Shown here one piece after another: positions 35,646-45,991 of a stretch of DNA of 64,000 nucleotides (position 1 is the stretch's first letter; every line of letters begins with the position of its first letter). Made by a program: the position numbers and the translations under genes. The notes under the pieces were generated by a model. It ran no database searches. It worked only from the letters and a program-made list of their open reading frames with translations, and was not told the DNA's origin. This DNA is from Flammula alnicola (lineage: Eukaryota > Basidiomycota > Agaricomycetes > Agaricales > Strophariaceae), in assembly GCA_015499995.1 (NCBI GenBank), contig JADNRV010000160.1, positions 55,454 to 119,453 on the forward strand, in the 5' to 3' direction.

Positions 35646-38600
35646 ATGTCTCAGGTGCCAGCGGCGTCGCAAACCAATTCCTCAGAGTATTATGACGAAG
35701 ACGATTCCCAGTTCCTGGAAGCGTTAGGCACAGCTATTCTTCCCGGAGATTTACCATTGGAATCTGTGAACCATGAATCTGGAATCGAGCCCGATAACTC
35801 TCCAATGTCAGAGGAACTTGAGCCACCTCCTCCAACACAACCTTCGTTGAAACGACCCAGGAGCCCTGATCCTGAAGAGTTAGATTCCCAACGCGTTGCT
35901 GTGGCTGCTGGAGATGACATATATGGAGCCTCGTCTTTCGGAGGGTTTGGAGAATACATGAGCAGAAAACGCGCGAAGCTTCAAATCCAAAACGCACAAA
36001 TGGCGCAATTTGCAGAAGAGGGAAGTGAAGGAGCAAAGACTCAGATTTTCACGGGTTTGGCTATCTATGTACGTCCAATCCAGCTGAAAACATAACTCGA
36101 TGCTGATTTGTTTAGATCAATGGATGGACTCGCCCTTCCGTTCAAGATTTGAGGCAGCTCATTGTCCAACATGGCGGCATTTTCCAAGCATATCTCGACA
36201 GGAAAGCAATCGTGTAAGTCTCATGTTCCTTCTATGAACGTTATAGCCTTAATAGAATATATTTAGAACACACATTATCACCTGTTCTCTGACGCCTGCC
36301 AAAATACGCGAGTTCAAGAATATGAAGGTCGTACGCCCAGAATGGCTCGTTGAAAGTGCCGAGAAAGGGTATCTTTTGCCATGGAAGAACTACGCCTACG
36401 TCCACGAAGAGCGTATTGAAAGCACTCAAGGCGCCAAAAGCAACCAGAGCATCCTTCTTAATCGACCAGCTGAAATCTCTTCCTCAAATATGAAATCGAC
36501 TGGGAGTTCTTCTGCCAGTACCTCGATCACATCTAAGCCCGCAACCAACTTTCTCAACACCAAGAAGTTGACACCTGCGATTGATCCCTTGTATACAACT
36601 GACCCAGCAAACAGGGCTGATGCAGCTCGCGTACCCGGTTACGCTGCCGATAAATCCAATCCGAATGCCCAGCGTGCAATGGCAAACCCAGAATGGCGGA
36701 AGGCACACACCTCTGTGGCTTCCGATTTTATTGAAGGATATTACAAGAACTCACGGCTACACCATTTATCGACCTGGAAATCGGAGCTGAAAGATCTTGT
36801 TCAGGAAGCACAGGAACGAGCTGAATCTGGACCTGGCTCTGGGCATGTAGGAAAGGTTGGTTCCGAAGTGGGTGCGGATGGTCCAGCTAGAGTCAGTATG
36901 AGGGGTTCAGAGCTTGTGATGAGGTCGCCCTCTTCCAAATGGAAAGGCAAGGGGAAGGCTGCAGATGACGAGGAACGGGTCATTATGCACTGTGACTTTG
37001 ACTGTTTCTTCGTCTCCGCTGGTCTGGTCAGTCGCCCTGAGCTAAAAGGGAAACCTGTTGTAGTCTGTCACTCTCAAGGCGGTCAGGGCGGTACCTCCAG
37101 CACTAGCGAAATTGCTAGTTCCAGTTATGAAGCAAGGAAGTTCGGTATCAAGAACGGCATGAGGTGTGTTCCTTATTCCTCATATCTTAGGATCGTACTG
37201 ACGGCACTTATTCAGTTTGCAACAGGCTCGCCAGTTATGCCCAGGCATCATTACCATTCCCTACGAATTTGAACGGTAGGTTTTATATGCTATCTTCATC
37301 AGCTAAACTCTTATAGAGTCTCATTCTAGATACAAACAGTTCTCTTTATCGTTTTACACGGTCTTAATGTCCCATGCAGACGATCTACAAGCTGTATCAG
37401 TTGACGAGGCCCTTATAGACGTGACCACCACAGTCAACGAATTACGAGCACAGGCTAGACACGTCAATTCTTCACATGACCCCGCCAAAGATTTTGCTGA
37501 GACGATTCGGGCTGAAGTACGCAAAGCCACTACCTGCGAAGGCGAGTCGCTTGCTATACCTATTCATTTGATAACAAAAATATTTATCTTTATTTCATTT
37601 CTCAGTGAGCATAGGTATCTCACATAACATCCTTCTGGCACGCCTGGCTACGCGTCGTGCCAAGCCCGCTGGCTCGTATCATCTGACACCTGCCGAACTC
37701 TCTGAGTTTCTTTCACCACTCGATATTACTGACCTGCATGGATTCGGCTGGTCCACGAAACAGAAGGCACAGGAGAAACTCGGGGTTACCACTCTGGGAG
37801 AATTGGCAAAGAAGAGCAAGGGTGTGCTCATCGATGCCCTTGGGAACGCAACAGGCGAGACTTTATACAATGCCCTTCGTGGGATTGATGACAAGAAGTT
37901 GGAGTCGGACAAGCCTAGGAAGTCCGTTTCTTGCGAGATCAACGTGAGTTTGTCGTATTTCCGGATAACTCCAAGAATTAAACTGACCAATTATACTTGC
38001 TTCCCCTCTAGTACGGCATACGCTTCGAAAACAACCAACAAGCTGAAGCTTTCATTCATCAAATGGCTACAGAGGTGAAGAGGCGACTGGATGCCATTGA
38101 AATGGTTGGCCGATCCCTTACGCTGAAGATCATGAAACGCGACCCAACTGCGCCTGTTGAACCACCAAAGGTATGTTCGATGTCATATTGGAGGATATGT
38201 ACAATCACTCAATAACCACATCAGTTTCTTGGTCACGGCTGCTGCGATCTGTTCAACAAACAGATGCCTCTTATTGGTCCTGGAGGCAAAGCGACCAGCG
38301 ATGATCAAATTATTGGCGATCATGCGTGGCGATTGTTAAAATCGTTCAATTTCGACCCAAAGGAACTGAGAGGAATTGGAATACAGGTGCAAAAATTGGC
38401 GTCTAGTTCTGCTTCAAAGAGCGCACCGCCTGGCCAAGCTGTCCTGCCCTTCAGAATGAAAGTAGCCAGTCCGAGCAAGGCAGGCCCGAGCGAGGCAGGT
38501 CCATCTAAGGATATATTCTCTGGACCCGACATACGGCTCGAACCTCCGTCTCAGGAAGTTGGAGTCGTAATGGGAGATCCTGTGAAGCCTTCGCACGCTA

Positions 38601-39568
38601 CTTTCGACTTGCCCTCCTTTTCTCAGATCGACATGTCCGTCTTTGAAGCCCTTCCTCAGGACGTCCGGCAAGAGCTTGAGAACGAGTATAAGCGTCGTTC
38701 GGCCTCGCCTTTCACAAGGGGCGTGACAGCGGAGCCCGACAAACGCCTTGGACAACCAACCGGCAGACTTTCCGTTCCTCCCATCTTTCCTCAGAAGCCC
38801 AACAACAACAAAGGAGCCAATAATATTAAGCGCATCGCCCAACAGCTTGCTCCTCGCAGCCGAAGCAGCATGTCGCCGCAGAAGAGTGCCCTTTATACCT
38901 GGGCTTTGAAACTGCAAAAGAAGAAGAAACCCTCGGGCGTCAGGATCAGCGAAGCAGCACTGAAAGATTTAAATCTTGACCCGGAGGTGTTCTTCGCTTT
39001 ACCTGTGAAAGTTCAGCGCGAACAGCTCGTTATGGCTCGTCTAATCAAGGAGAAGGGTAGCATCCCCGAGCCGCCCTCAGAGAGGAAGATATTGAAGCCT
39101 CGGAAGCACGAGTTACCGCCCGATTTCGTGCCCTACCGTGCGCCGAAGCCAAAGGCGAGGCATCTGCAGCCTCCTTTTCTGCGCCAGCAAGGGAAAAGCA
39201 AAAAGGACAAGCTCTATTTCACTGAAACGGACGACATTCAACGTGTAGTTGAGACGTGGGTGACGGCCTATAAACACTGGGCACCGAGAGACAAGGACGT
39301 GGAGTTTTTGTCTAAATTTTTGGTGCAGTCGGTAGACCGCTCCAAGGCAACTGATGTCGGCGTCGAGAGGGCTGTCGCCGTCATGAAGTGGTGGTTGGTG
39401 CTCATGAGGCGTTTCTTCCCTGCGACGGAATACATGGATGAGGAGGATCTTGCTTCCAGTCAGAGGGATCTGATTGGCGAGGCCTGGTGGGATGCTTTTC
39501 GACACGTCAAGGATGAGATGGACGTCATCGCCAGGAAAAGATTCGGGGGTCGACTCTCCTTGAAATAA
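35646..39568 (+). CDS. REV1: DNA repair protein REV1 (Y-family translesion polymerase)
   Basis: Roughly 1,150-1,180 residues from about eight exons. N-terminal acidic leader, then a BRCT domain (GWTRPSVQDLRQLIVQHGG, VVRPEWLVESAEKGYLLPW). The catalytic core has HCDFDCFFVS (first metal-binding Asp), SYEARKFGIKNGM, ARQLCPGIITIPYEFE, SVDEALID (second acidic pair), ISHNILLARLATRRAKP and LHGFGWSTKQKA (helix-hairpin region). After it come two ubiquitin-binding UBM-like motifs (FEALPQDVRQELENEY; FFALPVKVQREQL) and the C-terminal domain that in other REV1 proteins binds REV7 and other polymerases (VETWVTAYKHWAPRDKDVEF). It inserts dCMP opposite damage and scaffolds translesion synthesis in the nucleus. 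All key acidic residues seem present; length is typical. Confidence 0.95.
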
Positions 39569-40052
39569 CTGCAAGGACGAGCTGCAACTCCGTCGACCAA
39601 GACAAGATGGTTGATTACTTCGTGTTCCATCTCCAAGCTTCGACTCGGAACATCGCACTGCTCATCCTCAGAAATGTTTCGAGACCGTCGTGTATTCACG
39701 CCGGTCTGACAATGAAACCCAGGCAAGATTAGGTCCTTGTGCTTAACTCTGGGCCTATGGGCATATGCTACATCCATCATGGATCATAACCGCCAGAAGG
39801 TTGGAAAGACGGCCAAGATTGGTGCGTCGCTCTGCCCGTAGGGCCAACCGAGATTCGCCTTAATCGCAAGGCTGCGCTAGTGGCCATATGCTGTGAACTA
39901 ACTCCAAGTCCGAGTTCACAAAGCATCCCAACTTGGAATATATATATATGTAACCAACATATTACTTACTGTACATAAGTACAAGACGGATGCTGTAGCT
40001 TCCGATATATAAATATTTACTTCAGCGGAATCTTGAACGTTTCTCCAAAAAA
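39569..40052. other. Convergent intergenic region
   Basis: About 480 bases between REV1 and the methyltransferase stops. The ORF at 39460-39780 on the minus strand is antisense to REV1's end. TATATATATATG near 39940. No gene seen. Confidence 0.5.
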
Positions 40053-40930
40053 TCATGCTAACGGTTTCGTGCCTTTCGCAATGAAGATTGTAGCCTCTTT
40101 ATCGTGTATCTTAATAGACGAGATGGGCTTGAACAAGAAATCAGTCAGTCCAGCGCCATCGAAAGCGGCTCGAATGCTCTCTTCTGTGAATCCGTCGGTG
40201 TGGGCTACAACATGATGCAAGTTTTCCGGAAAGAGCGTTCCCGAGCTACTAGATTCATCTTTTGGCATGATATCCACAACTAGTAGCACTCCACCAGGTT
40301 TCGAGAAGAAGGCAAGCATGCGAGTGATGTCGTTGATTGAATCGAAGTGGTGATAGGAGGCCGAGCACTGAACAGAAAGGCTTTAACATATGGCTACGAA
40401 TATGTATATGAAAATTACTTGCAACGATAACATCGAACTTGAGTCCGTCGAGCTCGCCTTCTTCGCCTTTAAGTTCGACACAGACAGCGCGCATTTCTTC
40501 AGGTGGAATGCCTTGGTTGGAAACGGCCTCGTTGAAAATGTCCACTGCGGCTTGACTGATGTCTACACCGACAATCGTCTTCGCGTAAGGAGCCAGTTCT
40601 CTGGCTACAAGTCCTGAGATTGGGATTCAGGAGCATGCAATCTCATGAAATCGGGCCAAGTGTTCTAACCTGTGTTGCATGCAAAATCCATGACCACCGT
40701 AGATTCTTCATTGAAATCGTAGCATTCGCGCATAGCTTGCGCTGCCCTGTGCGGCCTAGGTCAGCGGCAAGGTTTCCATGTTTTGAGATCTCAGTAGCGA
40801 ACCTTTTTGAAAGCTCGATCCATCGCGGATCGGGTTGATTTGTGGAATTGGCGTCGAAATATTCCTTGTTCGCAGTAGCATAATCCTTGTTTTCGGATTC
40901 TCCGTGGTGATGGTGGTGATGATGCGCCAT
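40053..40930 (-). CDS. Class I SAM-dependent methyltransferase with N-terminal His7
   Basis: Start at 40930 gives MAHHHHHHHGESENKDYATA, followed by DPRWIELSKR. Splicing then yields VVMDFACNTGLVARELAPYA (motif I, with ACN in place of the common GCG), IVGVDISQAAVDIFNE (acidic loop Asp), FDVIVCSASYHHFDSINDIT (motif IV with HHF) and GGVLLVVDIMPKD. This is the Methyltransf_23/25 style of small-molecule or protein methyltransferase, about 265 residues. Substrate unknown; the sequence resembles fungal UbiE/Coq5-like enzymes only in general. Tandem with the PL14-like gene behind it, but spacing of 650 bp argues against any coupling. Confidence 0.8.
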
Positions 40931-41585
40931 GAAGAACGTTAACGTTGAGTGACTTCTGTAAAGTTCTTGTGGTACTTATATGCATATGCGGTCAAGTGAC
41001 AACGGATAAAATTAGTTCAATAATCCCATGTCATAGTAAAAACCGTTGCGGTACTCAGTTTCTCACATGCGTCTTCGAAAAAGAGATTATCAAACGAGGA
41101 CCAGAGCAGGACCAGAGCATTCATCAAACGTTTCACAAATGCGCAGTTGAGTTACGAGATTTGTATATTTTCTATTGTAAAGTACTCTATACCCTATGAT
41201 ATATGTGAATTAGATAGATGTATCTGCACAACTTCATCCAGAAGAAACCTAAGCGGACGATCCGCGCCAGCCTAAATAACAATCCAGTTCTGAATCGAGT
41301 TGTGAAATCCTGCTATAAAAGCAATCCAGCGACGCAATTCTTCATGATCATGTCGAGCATGAGGCAAGAGGAAATAGAGGCTAGCTCGGTTTCCTCAGCC
41401 CGTAAAAAAAGCTATGCAACTAGTGCACGCGAAGACATTAAAAATAATGGAAGAGACCGATGTGGTGAATGCACTAAAAATACAGTGATGAGGTTTTCCG
41501 CAATGAATGTGCATCTGTCTGCACAGGGTTATCCCGCGCGAGCAGCATGGTCGGAAGGAAGTGTGATGGTATGTTCCGGTTGTCT
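40931..41585. other. Intergenic region
   Basis: About 655 bases between the methyltransferase start and the lyase stop on the same strand. A plus-strand ORF (41218-41589) lacks recognisable content. Presumed methyltransferase promoter and lyase 3' UTR. Confidence 0.45.
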
Positions 41586-42799
41586 TTAGAGGGTTTCGGT
41601 GATCGCAGCTGAGAAATCGGAGAAGAAGACGTCCTGGTCCTTGGGGTTAGCAAATTCGGGGTGGGAACCTGTTAAACAAGGTGTCAGCAACGTGGGCGAC
41701 AAAGTTGACAAGGATCTATAAAACATACCACCGAAGAACGTCTGCATTTGCATTCCCCGAATTCGGCCGGCAGCGCTGTCGCGGAGGATGAGGCCGCTGA
41801 CGTTGATCACGCTTTTACCGTTGACAAACAGCTCGAGTTCACCGTTGGCCTGACCAGCGTCATTGAGCCTGACACGTTCGCTAATGGTTGTCCATGCACC
41901 AGTGGCAAACTCGAAGGAACCACGGCCGACGGAAGCACCATAGGTGGGGTTGCAGTCGGACAGAGGGGCAACGTTACATACCCTATTGTTAACGGCGAAT
42001 TGAGCTTCGGTGAAAGGAGGAAGGTATGTGTAGAATTCTCCTGCGCCGTTTGTGCGCCACATGAGACGGGCAGAAAAGCATGCTGAAGAGCGACTTCCTC
42101 CTGAACATCCAATAGCCTCCGCCGCGCTGTTTCCGCCATCTATCAAAAGTATTAGATCATCATTCATATTCCTTTGAAAATGATGGTGAATTACTCACAA
42201 AGACCTGGCAATTTACCCCCAAGGTTGAAGGCGAACCCTTTCGGGAAGAACACGGAGTAACCGAAAGTGGCTTCCTTGGCAGTGGTCAGGTCGACCGACG
42301 AAGGTCCCGGAGCGTAGAAGGAGAACCCTCCTTGGGGGTCGTGACCAAAGTTATAGGAACCCTTGGCGTAGTGAGCCTTCATGGACTTCTTGCCGTCCGG
42401 AGCATTCTCATAGGTGTGCACGACGGTTTGGAGGACGTTCGTCGGCCTGAAAGTCGAGTCCGCGAGGGCCAACGCGTTGCCTGATGCTGGTGACGTGCTC
42501 CACGAATCGCTGAACCCAGAAACGGGGAAAAGATCTCCCAGTAAGCCAGAGGGTGAGCTATTAGGGGTAGCGGTGGAGGGAGGGGTACCGCTGGATGAGG
42601 CCTTGACGGAAGTGGCTTTGGGGGTGGCAGCGGACGTAGATGCGGATGAAACGATGGATCCCTCGACTCCCTTGAGGGAAGGTGTGGATGCAGAAGGAAC
42701 AGCAGCAGCAGTCGCAGGGCAAGCATTCCGACGCACTGGTCGAGCATCCGCAAAAGCAAGGAGGCAAGCAAGGAAGAAAACGAGGACTCTTGAGAACAT
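41586..42799 (-). CDS. Secreted polysaccharide lyase 14-like protein
   Basis: Start at 42799 gives MFSRVLVFFLACLLAFADA, a signal peptide, then a Ser/Thr/Pro-rich linker of about 90 residues. The lyase domain starts at FSDSWSTSPASGNALALADS and includes HTYENAPDGKKSMKAHYAKG, FSFYAPGPSSVDLTTAKEA, FGYSVFFPKGFAFNLGGKLP, ARLMWRTNGAGEFYTYLP, GAWTTISERVRLNDAGQANG, MQMQTFFGG and, after the last intron, FANPKDQDVFFSDFSAAI. Three exons, TAA at 41586-41588. PL14-type enzymes depolymerise alginate or glucuronan by beta-elimination; in fungi a glucuronan-like substrate is common, but specificity cannot be read here. Paralogue of the truncated gene at 1-698. Confidence 0.85.
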
Positions 42800-44521
42800 G
42801 GCGATTGTTAGTGAAATGCGGCAGCGATGGCAAGGGTAAAGGATCGTGATTTCGGAATATACGCGAAAAAAGAGAGAAAAAGAGACAATCGGCCACACGA
42901 GAAAGGATGGCGGAGGGGAACTGAAGGGGGGGAGTGCAAGGTCGACTCTAACGTAAATCGAACCAGCCAGGGCAACCTATGTGGGAAAAATAGAATGAAA
43001 AAAACATGTGGCTTGGTCCCAGTTCTTGGCATTGTTGCCAATGTCAAGAAAATCAAATTGTCTTTATGATCAAATTTATGTGACCACCCATTGTCCTTTT
43101 CCAGTGTCGACCACCACAAGCATGAAAAATAGCCCATGCTGGATTGTCGAGACAACTTCGGGTTCGCATGACAAAAGCAGGAATGCCCATCGGATTCGTT
43201 ACTGGGTGTACTGCAGATCAGCGCAGTCCTCGCGTCTGCACGGTGGTGTTATGGTTTCCATGCCGCCGGATACGTTCGCGACCTTCATGACAATGACATG
43301 AGCATGCTTGGGCACGACATGAACATGTCTGGGCACTTGCCTGGAGAAAATGCAGAACGATGCTCGTCGATATCGATGCCAGGTGTGCTGCATTCTTCCT
43401 CAAGAAGAGATCACAAGCAAGCTTAAATTACTCCATATTGTCATCTCCACGTTGAAGTAAGTTTTATTCATCTGAATGTAATCTTTCTCGGCACTCACTA
43501 GTACTCTCTTCTTGTCGAACGTAGCCACATACTGCGCTGAAAAAAATGGAAGATCGGCCAGAAAATTTCTTTCATCGACCTGACGCGCTGTACGTGCCGT
43601 CAGAGGACATATGCTGTACGAGGGTAGATGACTCTACCAGGGATATTCAGCGCTTGAAGTGTTGTGCGAGCTGGGGATTATTGTGGCTCAGGATGGTCCT
43701 CCACTGGCTTTTTGTTGCTGCGTCATCTGTCAATTAAGTGGGACACCGACATCTACATCCGCTTCGGCTGAGTCACGCCAGCGCTCCCGCAGGCCCTTCA
43801 ACGTATAACGTTCTGCGCTCAGCATTCTTCGAGCCGTCTGGCACTTTGCAATTGTCGATTTCTGGTAGTTGAGGGAAGTGGAGCGTCAAACGACTGCCCG
43901 CCGCTGGGTAGTTACCGCGCCCTGTGCTTCGCCTTCTATGTGATGGCTGCCAGAATTTTCAGTCTGTGTCAATTCATTCCTCGTGTTCTCCTACAGCACT
44001 CTTGACATGTCAGTTTTAGTGATATCTCAGTTGCCTTGGGGGTGTGTAAGGGTTTGGTATAGGTCGACAGCTGATTCCAACATGCAGCAGGTGCCGTTGT
44101 TTACTTCCATCTTTAGAGACAAACCCTTCCTTACATCCGCCACTGTAGAAAGTTGCGGACCGCGATATACTTACAGGGCACCAAGTCCCTGCAAGTCAAC
44201 GTGTAAACCATTGAACTATGCAGAGGATCAGTCGAAGGGCGTCAGGTTCGACTATCCTTCATGCCTATCACGTACTTATGTCCGTTTCGGCCACAGACGG
44301 AAATCGCTTCGACACACTGCTGAGCATCCTCCGAACAAAGCTTGGACACCATCCCTGAAAATGCGGAGGACTTGGTACTGGGGATCACTATCTTATTTAA
44401 TGCGACTCATGCTAAATGTTCACCTTGACTGTTGCCAAAAGTCTGCTTCTGAAGGCCTCTTGGGGATCCGTAAAGCTTGCACGACGACAACGCCCACCAT
44501 TGGGCCCACCTCTGTGTCAGT
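42800..44521. other. Gene-poor interval
   Basis: About 1.7 kb. Near 43270-43340 a short tandem series built on ACATGA(A/G)CATG(C/T)(C/T)TGGGCAC is visible (CATGAGCATGCTTGGGCACGACATGAACATGTCTGGGCAC). ORFs at 43546-43737 and 43983-44525 have no recognisable domain. I assign no gene. Confidence 0.45.
43298..43337. repeat. Short imperfect tandem repeat
   Basis: Two units of about 20 bp, CATGAGCATGCTTGGGCACGA and CATGAACATGTCTGGGCACT, next to each other. Each unit is rich in the palindrome CATG. Confidence 0.5.
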
Positions 44522-44913
44522 ATGATGTCTATGGCCGGGTCGTCGACTACCGTCTACGAGTGTTCAGATACAGGGCATCTTATCTCCGAGGCCTCAAGTT
44601 CTACATCGACGCTCGTCAACGCCACGCTGCCTCTGAATCTTGTATTTGACCGTAACAGTGTAATCAGCGCAACAGTCTACTCTCGGGCTGGCCCTGTCTA
44701 CAGAATGACCACGAACAGCACTGAGCAGCGTCACCCGCACGGACGTGTGTGACCTGACGCAGCAGCGCATCGTCGCCACCATCGAGTGGCGCGATATATT
44801 CCCGGACGTTGTCATTTTCGCGCACCGGGATCAGCGAATGGTTGAAGCGCCAGAAGCTTCACAAATTCCGGGCCAGTGACTCTGAGTCGGTCAGCAAGCG
44901 CGTTATTTGTTAA
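44522..44913 (+). pseudogene. DUF6593-like gene, two frameshifts
   Basis: Three consecutive pieces in different frames read like one small basidiomycete DUF6593-type protein: LPLNLVFDRNSVISATVYSR and GPVYRMTTNST (frame 1), then SSVTRTDVCDLTQQRIVATI plus EWRDIFPDVV (frame shifted by one near 44725), then ISEWLKRQK with stop at 44911-44913 (shifted again near 44825). In intact members the order strand / 'GP+Y' / 'IEW+' / 'SEWLK' is the same. No plausible introns at the shifts. Family match from memory, so moderate confidence. Confidence 0.5.
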
Positions 44914-45105
44914 TGTTGTTGAATGGATGAGCCGAGGACGATCAAGGCCAAGCATGAGCACTGCCATCTGTCCCTCTAGTCAGCAAATTTAACCATCGCA
45001 AAAGATCGCAAAGGACCAACTTAATCCAAAACTTGAAGCCCCACGCAACTTGCTCTCGGTCCCTTTTCAAGTATTTCAAACATATCCTGATTCCTGAAAT
45101 CTTAG

Positions 45106-45612
45106 CGCTTCGCTCGACTTTCGAAAATTATGCCTTTCCTGCCTGTTTTCGGAGGAGGGACTTCTCTTTTCCAACCTGTCTATGTTGGAGATCTGGCCCG
45201 TCTTGAAGAAATCATCTCCAGGAACGACGCGAGTATCGATCAAAAATTGAGAGGAAAGATCGTTGAAGCTGGCGGTCCTCAACGTATGCTCTTTTTCCGA
45301 GAAACAAGATGTTAACTAAACATCTCATGGTTACTTATCTTCAACTTCAGCTTTCACATATCGTGAATTAGTGCAAATCGTCTTGGACGTCACGGGCCGC
45401 AAACGCCCAATAATTTCACTTCCTTTCGCGATAGGGATGCTGCAATGTGCGGTCCTCGAAAATTTGCCCGTCAACGGTGAATCTCTTCACTACTAGTTCG
45501 ATATATCTAGGTCGAACCATTAAAATCTGATAACGTAATTAATCCTCACATGCCGACAAACCACCTATCACTGGAAGATGCCCGGTCAACGATTTCGTCC
45601 AGGAGATCCTAA
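45106..45612 (+). pseudogene. 3' fragment of a complex I NDUFA9-type (atypical SDR) gene
   Basis: An exon behind a splice acceptor (CTTAG/CGC) reads RFARLSKIMPFLPVFGGGTS and LFQPVYVGDLARLEEIIS, then after an intron (about 45284-45350) FTYRELVQIVLDVTGRKRPI and LPFAIGMLQCAVLENLPVN, and finally, out of frame, VEPLKSDNVINPHMP with stop TAA at 45610. This is the C-terminal half of the NDUFA9 / Nuo40 subfamily. The N-terminal Rossmann half with the GxxGxxG nucleotide loop is not found upstream, and the link near 45475-45510 is broken. Retained introns argue for DNA-level duplication, not a retrocopy. Confidence 0.65.
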
Positions 45613-45991
45613 CTGTGAGTCTGTGACCTTGAAATAAATTCTAATGAGTCGCGGTAATTTGCCTTATGTAACCTTGTATAACATGTATACGATAAGTTAA
45701 TGTTCTCATCCTCCTCGTGAGGCTCAACCTAATCGTCACATTCGTGTAAAATCTTTCAACTTAGAATTGTCGCCGGTCGGTCCCCTTCATCGCGCTATTT
45801 TTAACAGCGGAAGCATTTACGACATCGGAAGTCTTCCCGGCCGCTCTTGCGAGACTTCGGCTTACACACACAGGCTTTCACTGGCACCACTTACCAATGA
45901 CCATGTGGGTTATATATCTTCCAGGTTCCTGTTCTCACAACTCGTTGTCGTTTGGACTTGTCTAATTCGACAACATCGCCTTCCTACCGTA

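Noticed and set aside
41218..41589. 123-residue plus-strand ORF
   Set aside because: No recognisable motif, atypical composition, and it runs into the lyase 3' end on the other strand.
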